From Pseudomonadota bacterium (GTDB lineage Bacteria > Pseudomonadota > Alphaproteobacteria > Rhizobiales > JAKPQE01): a DNA stretch of 64,000 nt. The notes beneath the pieces are model-generated. The model saw only the letters and a list, made by a program, of their open reading frames with translations. It did no database searches and was not told where the DNA came from. Below, piece by piece: positions 29,458 through 38,639 of this stretch. The stretch is from contig JAKPQE010000165.1 of assembly GCA_029572955.1 (NCBI GenBank), positions 1 through 64,000 on the forward strand, written 5' to 3'. The translations under genes and the position numbers were made by a program. The first letter of the stretch is position 1. Every line of letters starts with the position of its first letter.

Positions 29458-29461
29458 CCCG

Positions 29462-30166
29462 TCAGTCGCCGAGGGTCGGTCCGAACAGGCGTTCGAATTC
29501 GGCGCGAAGGGCGCCATCCACTTCCGCAGTCGAGACGATGTGGCCGAGGTCCTCGAGGCTCGTCACGCCATGCTCGGAAATTCCGCAGGGCACGATGCCG
29601 GCGAAGTGCGAGAGGTCCGGGTCGACATTCAGCGAGACGCCGTGAAAGGTGACGCCGCCGCGCACGCGGATGCCGAGGGCGGCGATCTTGTCCTCGACGG
29701 TGGCGCCGCGGTCCGGCCGGCGCACCCAGACGCCGACGCGGTCGGAGCGGCGCTCGCCGCGCACATGGAAGCGCCAGAGCGTGCCGATCAGCCATTCCTC
29801 GAGCGTATAGACGAAGCGGCGCACGTCGCCGCCGCGGCGCCTCAGATCGAGCATCACATAGGCGATGCGCTGGCCGGGGCCGTGATAGGTGTAGCGGCCG
29901 CCGCGCCCGGCCTCGAAGACGGGAAAGCGGTCGGCATCGACGAGTTCGGCCGGATCGGCGCTGGTGCCGGCGGTATAGAGCGGCGGGTGTTCGAGGAGCC
30001 AGACGCATTCGGGCGCGGTGCCGGCGCGGACCGCCTCGACGCGGGCCTCCATCGCGCAGAGCGCTTGCCGGTAGCCGACCGGCGCATCGGAGACGCGCCA
30101 TTCGACGGCGGTCCCGGCGAGCGGCGGCAGCGGTTCCAGGGTCTCGGTCCGGCGATCGTTAATCAT
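29462..30166 (-). CDS. lipB: Octanoyl-[ACP]:protein N-octanoyltransferase LipB
   Basis: LipB (234 aa) moves octanoate from ACP to lipoyl domains, the first step of lipoate synthesis. [16 protein letters not shown] with the conserved His, [17 protein letters not shown] and [13 protein letters not shown] with the catalytic Cys are all intact. Start is ATG 30166. It is divergent from the fliN-like gene. Confidence 0.96.
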   Translation of the reverse strand: MINDRRTETLEPLPPLAGTAVEWRVSDAPVGYRQALCAMEARVEAVRAGTAPECVWLLEHPPLYTAGTSADPAELVDADRFPVFEAGRGGRYTYHGPGQRIAYVMLDLRRRGGDVRRFVYTLEEWLIGTLWRFHVRGERRSDRVGVWVRRPDRGATVEDKIAALGIRVRGGVTFHGVSLNVDPDLSHFAGIVPCGISEHGVTSLEDLGHIVSTAEVDGALRAEFERLFGPTLGD

Positions 30167-30242
30167 TCGTAAACCGCTCCCGGGCGAGGCTCACGGGTAA
30201 GATTCGGCCGCCGAGAACGGCCCAACCCGGAGCGTCGTGCCC

Positions 30243-30485
30243 ATGAAGACCATCGACAGTATCGGCGTCGACATTTCCGTCGTGCTCGGCACCGCGACCA
30301 TGCCGATCCACCAGCTGTTGCGCATGGGACGCGGCGCGGTCATCGAACTCGAAACACACGAGGACGACGATGTCCAGATCCTTGCCAACAGCGTGCCGGT
30401 GGCGCGCGGGCAGGTGACGGTCCAGGGCGAGAAGATCGGCGTCGAGATCACCGAGGTGCTGATGCGCGACCGCACCAAGCGCTGA
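30243..30485 (+). CDS. Short FliN/SpoA-domain flagellar switch-like protein
   Basis: An 80-aa protein that is essentially one SpoA domain: VDISVVLGTATMPIHQLLRMGRGAVIEL and LANSVPVARGQVTVQGEKIGVEI. FliN forms the rotor C-ring contact for export and switching. The start is ATG 30243 or GTG 30237; GGAG at 30229-30232 fits either. No other flagellar gene is nearby, which is odd for a fliN. It may be a second FliN or a component used outside the flagellum. Confidence 0.85.
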   Translation: MKTIDSIGVDISVVLGTATMPIHQLLRMGRGAVIELETHEDDDVQILANSVPVARGQVTVQGEKIGVEITEVLMRDRTKR

Positions 30486-30541
30486 GGGCGCTGGCCGGCT
30501 CGCCAGGCTGTCTCAAAAACACAAATTCTTTCAACGAATTG

Positions 30542-30616
30542 GCGCTTCGGCGAGTGGCTGCGGGGCAGGGTGCCCGAACGCCGTTTGGCGCGGCGCGAGG
30601 AAAATCGCCGAAGCGC
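30542..30616. repeat. 12-bp perfect inverted repeat with internal hairpins
   Basis: GCGCTTCGGCGA (30542-30553) and TCGCCGAAGCGC (30605-30616) are exact inverted copies around 51 bases. Inside, GGGCA-ggg-TGCCC and CGCC-gttt-GGCG can form two short hairpins, giving a three-way-junction shape. It lies between the fliN-like gene and the tRNA promoter and is explained by neither. Confidence 0.5.
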
Positions 30617-30627
30617 GTTCTCGCCTC

Positions 30628-30656
30628 TTGTCCACCGGACATCGATTTGTTACATG
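30628..30656 (+). promoter_or_regulatory. Promoter for tRNA-Leu
   Basis: TTGTCC, exactly 17 bases and TACATG. Transcription would start near 30663, just before a 7-bp hairpin (GCGGGTG-gct-CACCCGC, 30664-30680) in the pre-tRNA leader. Confidence 0.55.
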
Positions 30657-30690
30657 GTGCCCCGCGGGTGGCTCACCCGCATCCGATTTC

Positions 30691-30777
30691 GCGGTCGTGG
30701 CGGAACTGGTAGACGCGCAGCGTTGAGGTCGCTGTGGGAGAGATCCCGTGGAAGTTCGAGTCTTCTCGACCGCACCA
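30691..30777 (+). tRNA. tRNA-Leu, anticodon GAG
   Basis: Acceptor stem GCGGTCG/CGACCGC closes the molecule, with discriminator A and encoded CCA. The anticodon stem CAGCG/CGCTG holds loop TTGAGGT, anticodon GAG (30725-30727), which reads CUC/CUU leucine codons. A long variable arm (about 15 bases) fits class II Leu tRNA. The T-stem GGAAG/CTTCT with loop TTCGAGT is intact. Confidence 0.96.
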
Positions 30778-30798
30778 TTCCCAGATTGATCTGGGTTG

Positions 30799-30828
30799 AA
30801 ACGGCGACCTTCGGGTCGCCGTTTTCAT
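30799..30828 (+). terminator. Terminator after tRNA-Leu
   Basis: AAACGGCGACC and GGTCGCCGTTT form a perfect 11-bp stem on a UUCG tetraloop, followed by TCATTT. It starts 22 bases after the tRNA. GGTTGAAA and TTTCAACC flank it and could add an outer helix. Confidence 0.88.
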
Positions 30829-31029
30829 TTCAACCGAATTGTGAAAACCTGCCGTCATCTTATTGTGATGAAAGACGGATAGGTTGCAGCGCGGCTTGCC
30901 GACACGGTTCGGCCGATGGGCGCGGCGGGTTGCGGCCCGCGATCGGGCGGGACCTCGCGCCCCATTGCGTTCATTGCGAAAACGGATAGGTTCTGGCTGC
31001 GACTGACGGCGAGCCGAGGGAGCGGGCGG

Positions 31030-32481
31030 ATGGTCGACATCAAGGACAACGACGCTCTCGAGGAGACCCCGGCGGCGGCCGGGGAGACCGTCGCAGAGGT
31101 CGTCGAGGAGACGCTCGCGACCCACGACGAGGAGCACGGCGGGATTTCCGAGGCGTTCCTCGAGGCGGTGCAGGACGCCATCGAGCGGGCCGACAGCGAG
31201 GCGCTGAAGCGGCTCACCGAGGACCTGCACGAAGCCGACCTCGCCGACCTCATCGAGGCCCTGCGCGCGCCGGAGCGAGCCCGCCTCGTCGAACTGCTCG
31301 GCAGCGACTTCGACTTCGTGGCGCTGACCGAGCTCGACGAGACGCTCCGCGTCAAGCTGCTCGAGGCGCTGCCCTCCGAGGTGGTGGCGGCCGGCGTCAG
31401 CGAGCTCGAGTCGGACGACGCCGTCTACATTCTGGAAGACCTCGACGCGCCGGAGCAGGCCGAAATCCTCGCCCAGATGCCGGCGGCCGACCGGATCACC
31501 CTGCAGCGCAGCCTCGACTATCCGGAAGAATCGGCCGGCCGGCGCATGACGTCGGAGTTCATCTCGGTGCCGCCGTTCTGGTCGGTCGGCCAGACCATCG
31601 ACTACATGCGCGAGTCGGAGGACCTGCCGGACGAGTTCTACGAGATCTTCGTCGTCGATCCGGGTTTCCGGCTGCTCGGCACGGTGTCGCTCAACCATCT
31701 CCTGCGCGCCAAGCGGCCGACCCGCGTTTCCGACATCATGGACGAGACGCGGCATGTCGTGCACGCGGCGGAGGACCAGGAAGAGGTCGCCCGGATGTTC
31801 GGCCACTACAACCTCGTCTCGGCCGCGGTCGTCGACGATTCGGACCGGCTCGTCGGCATCATCACCATCGACGACATCGTCGACGTCATCCAGGAAGAGG
31901 CCGAAGAGGACATCCGTGCGCTGTCGGGCGTCGGCGACGAAGAGATCTCCGACACGGTGTTCGAGATTGCCCGCAGCCGCTTCACCTGGCTTCTCGTCAA
32001 TCTCGGCACGGCGATCCTCGCCTCGACGGTGATCGGCCTTTTCGACGGCACCATCGAGCAGATGGTGGCGCTCGCGGTGCTGATGCCGATCGTCGCCTCG
32101 ATGGGCGGCAATGCCGGCACGCAGACGCTGACCGTGGCGGTGCGCGCCCTCGCCACCCGCGACATCGGCTCCTACAACGTGATGCGCGTCGTCATGCGCG
32201 AGACCTTCGTCGGTTTCGTCAACGGCCTGCTGTTCGCCGTGATCATGGGCGTCATCGCCGCGTTCTGGTTCCAGAACAGCCAGCTCGGCGGCGTCATCGC
32301 GACGGCGATGGTGGTCAATCTGGTGATGGCCGGGCTTGCCGGCATCCTCGTGCCGCTGACCCTCGACAAGTTCGGCATCGATCCGGCGATCGCCTCGGCG
32401 GTGTTCGTGACGACGGTGACCGACGTCGTCGGCTTCTGCGCCTTCCTCGGGCTCGCCGCCTGGTGGTTCGGCCTGATGTGA
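31030..32481 (+). CDS. mgtE: Magnesium transporter/channel MgtE
   Basis: A 483-aa Mg2+ channel. The N-terminal Mg-sensing helical domain (about 35-165) and a CBS pair (about 170-285, with FYEIFVVDPGFRLLGTVSLNHLL-type motifs) precede five membrane helices from about residue 315. GGNAGTQTLTVAVRALATRD is the conserved pore region. ATG 31030 (MVDIKDNDALEE) is chosen over the track start, which adds 38 unlikely residues; a purine-rich GGGAGCGGGCGG precedes it. Confidence 0.94.
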   Translation: MVDIKDNDALEETPAAAGETVAEVVEETLATHDEEHGGISEAFLEAVQDAIERADSEALKRLTEDLHEADLADLIEALRAPERARLVELLGSDFDFVALTELDETLRVKLLEALPSEVVAAGVSELESDDAVYILEDLDAPEQAEILAQMPAADRITLQRSLDYPEESAGRRMTSEFISVPPFWSVGQTIDYMRESEDLPDEFYEIFVVDPGFRLLGTVSLNHLLRAKRPTRVSDIMDETRHVVHAAEDQEEVARMFGHYNLVSAAVVDDSDRLVGIITIDDIVDVIQEEAEEDIRALSGVGDEEISDTVFEIARSRFTWLLVNLGTAILASTVIGLFDGTIEQMVALAVLMPIVASMGGNAGTQTLTVAVRALATRDIGSYNVMRVVMRETFVGFVNGLLFAVIMGVIAAFWFQNSQLGGVIATAMVVNLVMAGLAGILVPLTLDKFGIDPAIASAVFVTTVTDVVGFCAFLGLAAWWFGLM

Positions 32482-32539
32482 GCGGTGCGGCCGATCGCGC
32501 TTCGACCCTTTCAATTCGCGGGGGGCACCCCTATATTCG

Positions 32540-32892
32540 GCCTGCCGGCGCAAGCCGGCTATGGCGATAAACGGTCGACGGAATAAGCCTATCGGACCCG
32601 GGGGCGGTACCCGGCGCCTCCACCAGAACCCGTGTCGGGCAAGGGCTGCGACGCGGGCTGTGGCGGGGGCGAAATAGGATCGACGAGGGTGTAAAGGTCG
32701 AACTTTCGCTCGGCATGGTTCCGCCGTTATCGGGCCGAACTTATAGTTGCCAACGACAACTATGCTCCGGTTGCTCAGGCCGCGTAATGCGGTTTGAAAT
32801 GCCGATCCAAAGTCCCGGCGGTTAGCACCGTCTGGCGGGGTTCGGGGGCACCTGGCAACAGAAGCCCCCACTTTCGTTCAGGGGACCGGACT
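32540..32892 (+). ncRNA. ssrA: Circularly permuted two-piece tmRNA
   Basis: tmRNA rescues stalled ribosomes and tags the nascent protein. The acceptor piece comes first and ends in CGCCTCCACCA (32615-32625), with T-stem CCGGG/CCCGG and a GCCGGC-gcaa-GCCGGC hairpin. After a spacer hairpin (about 32629-32660) the coding piece begins at GGGGGCG (32665), which pairs with CGCCTCC of the acceptor to rebuild the tRNA-like end. The tag is ANDNYAPVAQAA followed by TAA (resume codon GCC at 32749, stop ends 32787). Pseudoknot-like helices follow to about 32890. Outer ends are approximate. CTATAT at 32531-32536 is a possible -10 box. Confidence 0.95.
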
Positions 32893-32957
32893 TGAGCGGG
32901 CCGCGACGGCCCCGATAAACTATGACCGGACGACGAGTCGGTCGCGCGAGGCAACCA

Positions 32958-33566
32958 ATGTCGGAAGACCTCATCCGCTACGACGTGCTGGCCCAGGAGG
33001 CCCTGCGCGGCGTCATCCGCAAGGTTCTGACGGAGGTGGCGCGGGCCGGCCTGCCCGGCGAGCACCATTTCTACATCGCCATCGACACGACGGCGCCCGG
33101 CGTCCTGATCTCGCCGCGCATGAAGGCGCAGTATCCGGAAGAGATCACCATCGTTCTCCAGCACCAGTTCTGGGATCTCGAGGTCGAGGAGGAGAAATTC
33201 TCGGTCGGCCTGTCGTTCAGCGGCATTCCCGAGCACCTGACGGTGCCGTTCTCCGCGATCAAGGGCTTCTTCGATCCCTCGGTGCAGTTCGGCCTGCAGT
33301 TCGAGGTCGGCGCCGGAACCGGCGCGGACGACGAGGAGGAGGCGGAGGACGAGGACGTCGCCGAGACGGTCGCCGCCATCGAGGAAGCGATGGAAGCGGT
33401 CTCCGACGAGGGCAAGGAGAAGCCCGCCAAGGCCGATGCGAAGGACAAGGCCAAGGAGAAGACCAAGGGCAAGGCCAAGGCCGGCGACAAGGCCGATGCC
33501 GACGCCGCCTCGGCCGATGCCACCGCCTCGGTCGTCTCGCTCGACGCCTTCCGCAAGAAGAGCTGA
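32958..33566 (+). CDS. sspB: SspB-alpha-type ClpXP adaptor for ssrA-tagged proteins
   Basis: A 202-aa protein. The folded domain is residues about 1-120 ([49 protein letters not shown], and the later [23 protein letters not shown]). The rest is an acidic then Lys/Ala-rich flexible tail ending in [10 protein letters not shown], the ClpX-binding end. In Caulobacter SspB-alpha delivers ssrA-tagged proteins to ClpXP. ATG 32958 follows GAGG at six bases, better than the track start. It begins right after the tmRNA gene whose tag it would bind. Confidence 0.92.
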   Translation: MSEDLIRYDVLAQEALRGVIRKVLTEVARAGLPGEHHFYIAIDTTAPGVLISPRMKAQYPEEITIVLQHQFWDLEVEEEKFSVGLSFSGIPEHLTVPFSAIKGFFDPSVQFGLQFEVGAGTGADDEEEAEDEDVAETVAAIEEAMEAVSDEGKEKPAKADAKDKAKEKTKGKAKAGDKADADAASADATASVVSLDAFRKKS

Positions 33567-33732
33567 GCGCCGGCGTCTCCGCCCGCATTCCGAGATTTTC
33601 GATCTGATGACGGCCGGAGCGATCCGGCCGTATTCGCGTGCGTTCGCCGATTGGCCGGATTTTGCCGCGGTCCGTGCCGTGCTAAGGGAGCGACAACCGT
33701 TTCAAACCGCGCTTGACGAGGACAAGAAGACG

Positions 33733-35124
33733 ATGACCGCGACCCGCACCGAGACCGACAGCTTCGGCCCGCTCGATGTTCCCGCCGACAAGTACTGGGG
33801 CGCCCAGACCCAGCGCTCGCTCGGCAATTTCAAGATCGGCGGCGAGACCATGCCGAAGCCGCTGGTGCGTGCGCTCGGCATCGTCAAGCGGGCGGCGGCG
33901 CTCGCCAACAAGGAACTCGGCGCGCTCGATCCGGACCTTGCCGACGCCATCGCGGCGGCGGCCTCGGAAGTGATCGACGGCAAGCTCGACGACAATTTCC
34001 CGCTGGTCGTCTGGCAGACCGGCTCGGGCACCCAGTCGAACATGAACGCCAACGAGGTGATCTCGAACCGGGCGATCGAGATGCTCGGCGGCACGATGGG
34101 TTCCAAGAAGCCGATCCATCCGAACGACCACGTCAATTGCGGCCAGTCCTCGAACGACACCTTCCCGACGGCGATGCACATCGCGGCGGCCGAGGAGATC
34201 GCCAAGCGCCTGGTGCCGGCGCTCGACCATCTGTCGGCGGCGCTGCAGGCCAAGTCCGAGGCGTTCAAGGACATCATCAAGATCGGCCGCACGCATACCC
34301 AGGACGCGACGCCGCTGACCCTCGGCCAGGAGTTCTCCGGCTATGTCGCGCAGGTTCGCCTCGGCATCCGGCGGGCGATGGAGGGCCAAGAGCATCTGCT
34401 CTATCTCGCCCAGGGCGGCACGGCCGTCGGCACCGGCATCAACACCAAGATCGGCTTCGACAAGAAGTTCGCCGAGAAGGTCGCCGAGATCACCGGCCTG
34501 TCGTTTCAGACGGCGCCGAACAAGTTCGAGGCGCTCGCCGCGCACGACGCCTATGTCTACGCGCACGGCGCGATGAACACGATCGCCACCTCGCTGTTCA
34601 AGATCGCCAACGACATCCGGCTGCTCGGCTCGGGCCCGCGCTCGGGCCTCGGCGAGCTCAACCTGCCGGAAAACGAGCCGGGTTCCTCGATCATGCCGGG
34701 CAAGGTCAATCCGACCCAGGCGGAGGCGCTCACCATGGTCTGCTGCCAGGTGTTCGGCAACCACACGGCGGTGACGGTGGCCGGCAGCCAGGGCCATTTC
34801 GAGCTCAACGTCTACAAGCCGGTGCTCGCCTACAACATGCTGCAGTCGATCCGGCTCATCGCCGACGCGGCGGTGTCCTTCGCCGACAATTGCGTCGACG
34901 GCATCGAGGCCAACACCCAGCGCATCACCGAGCTGATGGAACGCTCGCTGATGCTGGTGACGGCGCTCGCCCCGAAGATCGGCTACGACAACGCGACGAA
35001 GGTCGCCAAGACGGCGCACAAGAACGGCACGACCCTCAAGGAAGAGGCCGTCAGGATGGGCTTCGTCACGGCCGAGGAATTCGACGCCGTCGTGCGCCCG
35101 GAAAAGATGATCAAGCCGAGCTGA
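33733..35124 (+). CDS. fumC: Class II fumarate hydratase FumC
   Basis: FumC (463 aa) interconverts fumarate and malate in the TCA cycle. The signature [16 protein letters not shown] is near residue 318; [19 protein letters not shown] and [19 protein letters not shown] are active-site regions. ATG 33733 follows a GAGGA; the track ORF starts 99 codons too early, inside sspB. It ends before a strong terminator. Confidence 0.97.
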   Translation: MTATRTETDSFGPLDVPADKYWGAQTQRSLGNFKIGGETMPKPLVRALGIVKRAAALANKELGALDPDLADAIAAAASEVIDGKLDDNFPLVVWQTGSGTQSNMNANEVISNRAIEMLGGTMGSKKPIHPNDHVNCGQSSNDTFPTAMHIAAAEEIAKRLVPALDHLSAALQAKSEAFKDIIKIGRTHTQDATPLTLGQEFSGYVAQVRLGIRRAMEGQEHLLYLAQGGTAVGTGINTKIGFDKKFAEKVAEITGLSFQTAPNKFEALAAHDAYVYAHGAMNTIATSLFKIANDIRLLGSGPRSGLGELNLPENEPGSSIMPGKVNPTQAEALTMVCCQVFGNHTAVTVAGSQGHFELNVYKPVLAYNMLQSIRLIADAAVSFADNCVDGIEANTQRITELMERSLMLVTALAPKIGYDNATKVAKTAHKNGTTLKEEAVRMGFVTAEEFDAVVRPEKMIKPS

Positions 35125-35149
35125 TCGACACGGCATCGATCCGACAAGA

Positions 35150-35183
35150 AAAAGCCCCCGCCGGGAGACCGGCGGGGGTTTTT
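35150..35183. terminator. Bidirectional terminator between fumC and ilvH
   Basis: CCCCCGCCGG-gaga-CCGGCGGGGG is a perfect 10-bp stem followed by five Ts, and preceded by a run of As. It can end the fumC transcript on plus and the ilv transcript on minus. Confidence 0.92.
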
Positions 35184-35219
35184 GCGTTTCCGGGTCGGCG
35201 CCGCGATGGGCGAGGGGGC

Positions 35220-35762
35220 TTACATCCCCTCCGGGCCGCGATTGAGGGCGGCGACGCCGGTGCGGGCGACCTCGACGAGGCCGAGCGGCTGCATCAGCGC
35301 GACGAACTGGTCGATCTTGTCGCCCTTGCCGGTGATCTCGAAGACGAAGCTCTCGGTGGTGGCGTCGATGACGCGGGCGCGGAAGGCGTCGGCGAGGCGC
35401 AGCGCCTCGACGCGCTGGTCGCCCTTGCCGCGCACCTTGACCATGGCGAGCTCGCGCTCGATGGCGGCGCCGGAGGTCGTGAGGTCGACGACCTTGTGCA
35501 CCGGCACGAGGCGGGCGAGCTGGTTCTTGATCTGCTCGATGACCATCGGCGCACCCATGGTCACGATGGTGATCCGCGACAGGTGCGTCTCGTGCTCGGT
35601 CTCGGACACGGTCAGCGACTCGATGTTGTAGCCGCGTCCCGAGAACAGGCCGATGACGCGGGCGAGAACGCCCGGTTCGTTGTCGACCAGCACCGACAGC
35701 GTGTGCGTCTCCGGCTCGTCGGAACGATTGACGAGGAAATAGGCCGAAGCTGGCTGGTTCAT
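35220..35762 (-). CDS. ilvH: Acetolactate synthase small (regulatory) subunit
   Basis: IlvH (180 aa) carries valine feedback inhibition of acetolactate synthase. An ACT domain is at residues about 15-90 (HTLSVLVDNEPGVLARVIGLFSGRGYNIESLTV, here split). The C-terminal half is the IlvH-specific domain. ATG 35762 (MNQPASAYFLVNRSD) replaces the track start. It lies one base after the yqhA-like stop. Confidence 0.95.
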   Translation of the reverse strand: MNQPASAYFLVNRSDEPETHTLSVLVDNEPGVLARVIGLFSGRGYNIESLTVSETEHETHLSRITIVTMGAPMVIEQIKNQLARLVPVHKVVDLTTSGAAIERELAMVKVRGKGDQRVEALRLADAFRARVIDATTESFVFEITGKGDKIDQFVALMQPLGLVEVARTGVAALNRGPEGM

Positions 35763-35763
35763 T

Positions 35764-36300
35764 TCAGTGTTCTCCCGGATGTGCGATGCCCTTGCCGGCA
35801 TCGTCGGATTCCTTGGCGCCATGATCGTCGAGGCCGAGAACGCGGATGGCGACCGCGATCAGCAGGACGGAGGCGGGCAGGATCAGAATGTTCCACTGGA
35901 ATTCGCCCCGCGCCTCGACGACGAGGCGGGCGAACATGACGATGAGGACGACGATGACGACCTCGGAGAGGATCTGCTTCAGCTGGCCGACGCCGCTGAC
36001 CTTCATCCAGTCTGGCAGGACGCGGGCATATTCGGCCGGCAGGCGAACGACGAAGCCGACGGCGATGCCGACGGCGAAGATGACGAGGACGATGCCGAAG
36101 AGGAAGGCGTCGACCGCTTCGAGGACGTAGACGACGACCTGGGTGCTGGCCCCCTCGGCATGGCCGAGAAGCGCGTGGGCGGCCTCCACGAGGTGGAGAC
36201 CGCCGACCCAGAACATCAGAAGAGACCCGAACACCGCACCGACGGAGCCGAGCAGCATCAGGAAGCGCAGGCCGAAGAGAAGTCGCATATAGGACTGCAT
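35764..36300 (-). CDS. YqhA/UPF0114-family membrane protein
   Basis: A 178-aa integral membrane protein with four hydrophobic segments: about residues 6-38, 54-82, 105-125 and 130-155. The layout and motifs resemble UPF0114/YqhA, whose function is unknown. It is sandwiched between ilvB and ilvH: GTG 36321, overlapping the ilvB stop by four bases (GTGA), is an alternative start and would make coupling even tighter. Position suggests co-expression with acetolactate synthase, not a shared function. Confidence 0.8.
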   Translation of the reverse strand: MQSYMRLLFGLRFLMLLGSVGAVFGSLLMFWVGGLHLVEAAHALLGHAEGASTQVVVYVLEAVDAFLFGIVLVIFAVGIAVGFVVRLPAEYARVLPDWMKVSGVGQLKQILSEVVIVVLIVMFARLVVEARGEFQWNILILPASVLLIAVAIRVLGLDDHGAKESDDAGKGIAHPGEH

Positions 36301-36317
36301 GACCGGCACCCGGGGCC

Positions 36318-38084
<1,767 letters not shown>

Positions 38085-38140
38085 CGCCCGTACACCTCAG
38101 ATTTCGACAGCCGGTCGTTCCTATCGCGAACACGGCCATT

Positions 38141-38165
38141 AAAAAAGGGGCCTTTCGGGCCCCTC
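38141..38165 (-). terminator. ilvB leader attenuator terminator
   Basis: On the minus strand GAGGGGCC-CGAAA-GGCCCCT is followed by six Ts, 57 bases before ilvB. It comes after the leader peptide stop, so it fits a ribosome-controlled transcription attenuator. Confidence 0.85.
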
Positions 38166-38194
38166 GGTCTGCGCACCATCCGTTCGCCGCGGCG

Positions 38195-38248
38195 TCAAGC
38201 TGCCGCGTCGATGGTGCGCCCCTCGATTACGAGAACGAATCCGCGCAT
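38195..38248 (-). CDS. ilvB leader peptide (branched-chain attenuator)
   Basis: A 17-residue ORF, MRGFVLVIEGRTIDAAA, with Val-Leu-Val-Ile at codons 5-8. AGAGGA lies about 11 bases before the ATG. The tract GCGCACCATC (38210-38219 region, in the ORF) is exactly complementary to GATGGTGCGC after the stop (38171-38180). It sits between a promoter and a terminator ahead of ilvB, so stalling at Val/Leu/Ile codons would set downstream folding. Too short for the ORF track. Confidence 0.8.
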   Translation of the reverse strand: MRGFVLVIEGRTIDAAA

Positions 38249-38283
38249 GTCCGCGTGGTTCCTCTTGGTTTTCGATGGCCGGG

Positions 38284-38312
38284 AGACTAGGCGCGGCGGG
38301 CGCCCGGGTCAA
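38284..38312 (-). promoter_or_regulatory. Promoter of the ilvB leader
   Basis: On the minus strand TTGACC (38307-38312), 17 bases and TAGTCT (38284-38289). The start of transcription would be near 38277, about 28 bases before the leader ATG. Confidence 0.65.
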
Positions 38313-38639
38313 GCGTCCTCGAGCCGTGACTTTCGGGCGCAGGGCAATGCCGGGCCGATGGTCCGGGCGTTGCGGCAAAAGTGTGGCAAATGGGATACAT
38401 CTGCATGGCGAATTGTCCGGACGCGGAGTGAAAAACGGGGTGTCGCGGTCTCCGGGCGTAGACTTGTTCCAAGAATCCCGCAAAACATTAGCATTCCGTT
38501 CGAAGCGTTCGGATCGAATTCGCAGCCGTCGGGGTGAAGTTTTAGACGGGGCGACTATCGGAAGGACGCGGAACTTCGAAAGTTCGAAACTACGAAAATA
38601 AAAACAGATCGCGAAGTGCGCGTCTTGTGGGGGATTAAA
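38313..38639. other. Gap between ilv promoter and fadL-like gene
   Basis: No gene is supported. It should hold the plus-strand promoter of the fadL-like gene; TTGTTC, 17 bases and ATTAGC near 38464-38492 is one weak candidate. Repeated TTCGAA-like words and the palindrome at 38571-38585 lie near its end. Confidence 0.5.
38571..38585. promoter_or_regulatory. 15-base palindrome upstream of fadL-like gene
   Basis: GAACTT-cga-AAGTTC is a perfect inverted repeat ending 54 bases before the ATG. It may be an operator or a 5'-leader hairpin. No regulator gene is adjacent. Confidence 0.4.
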
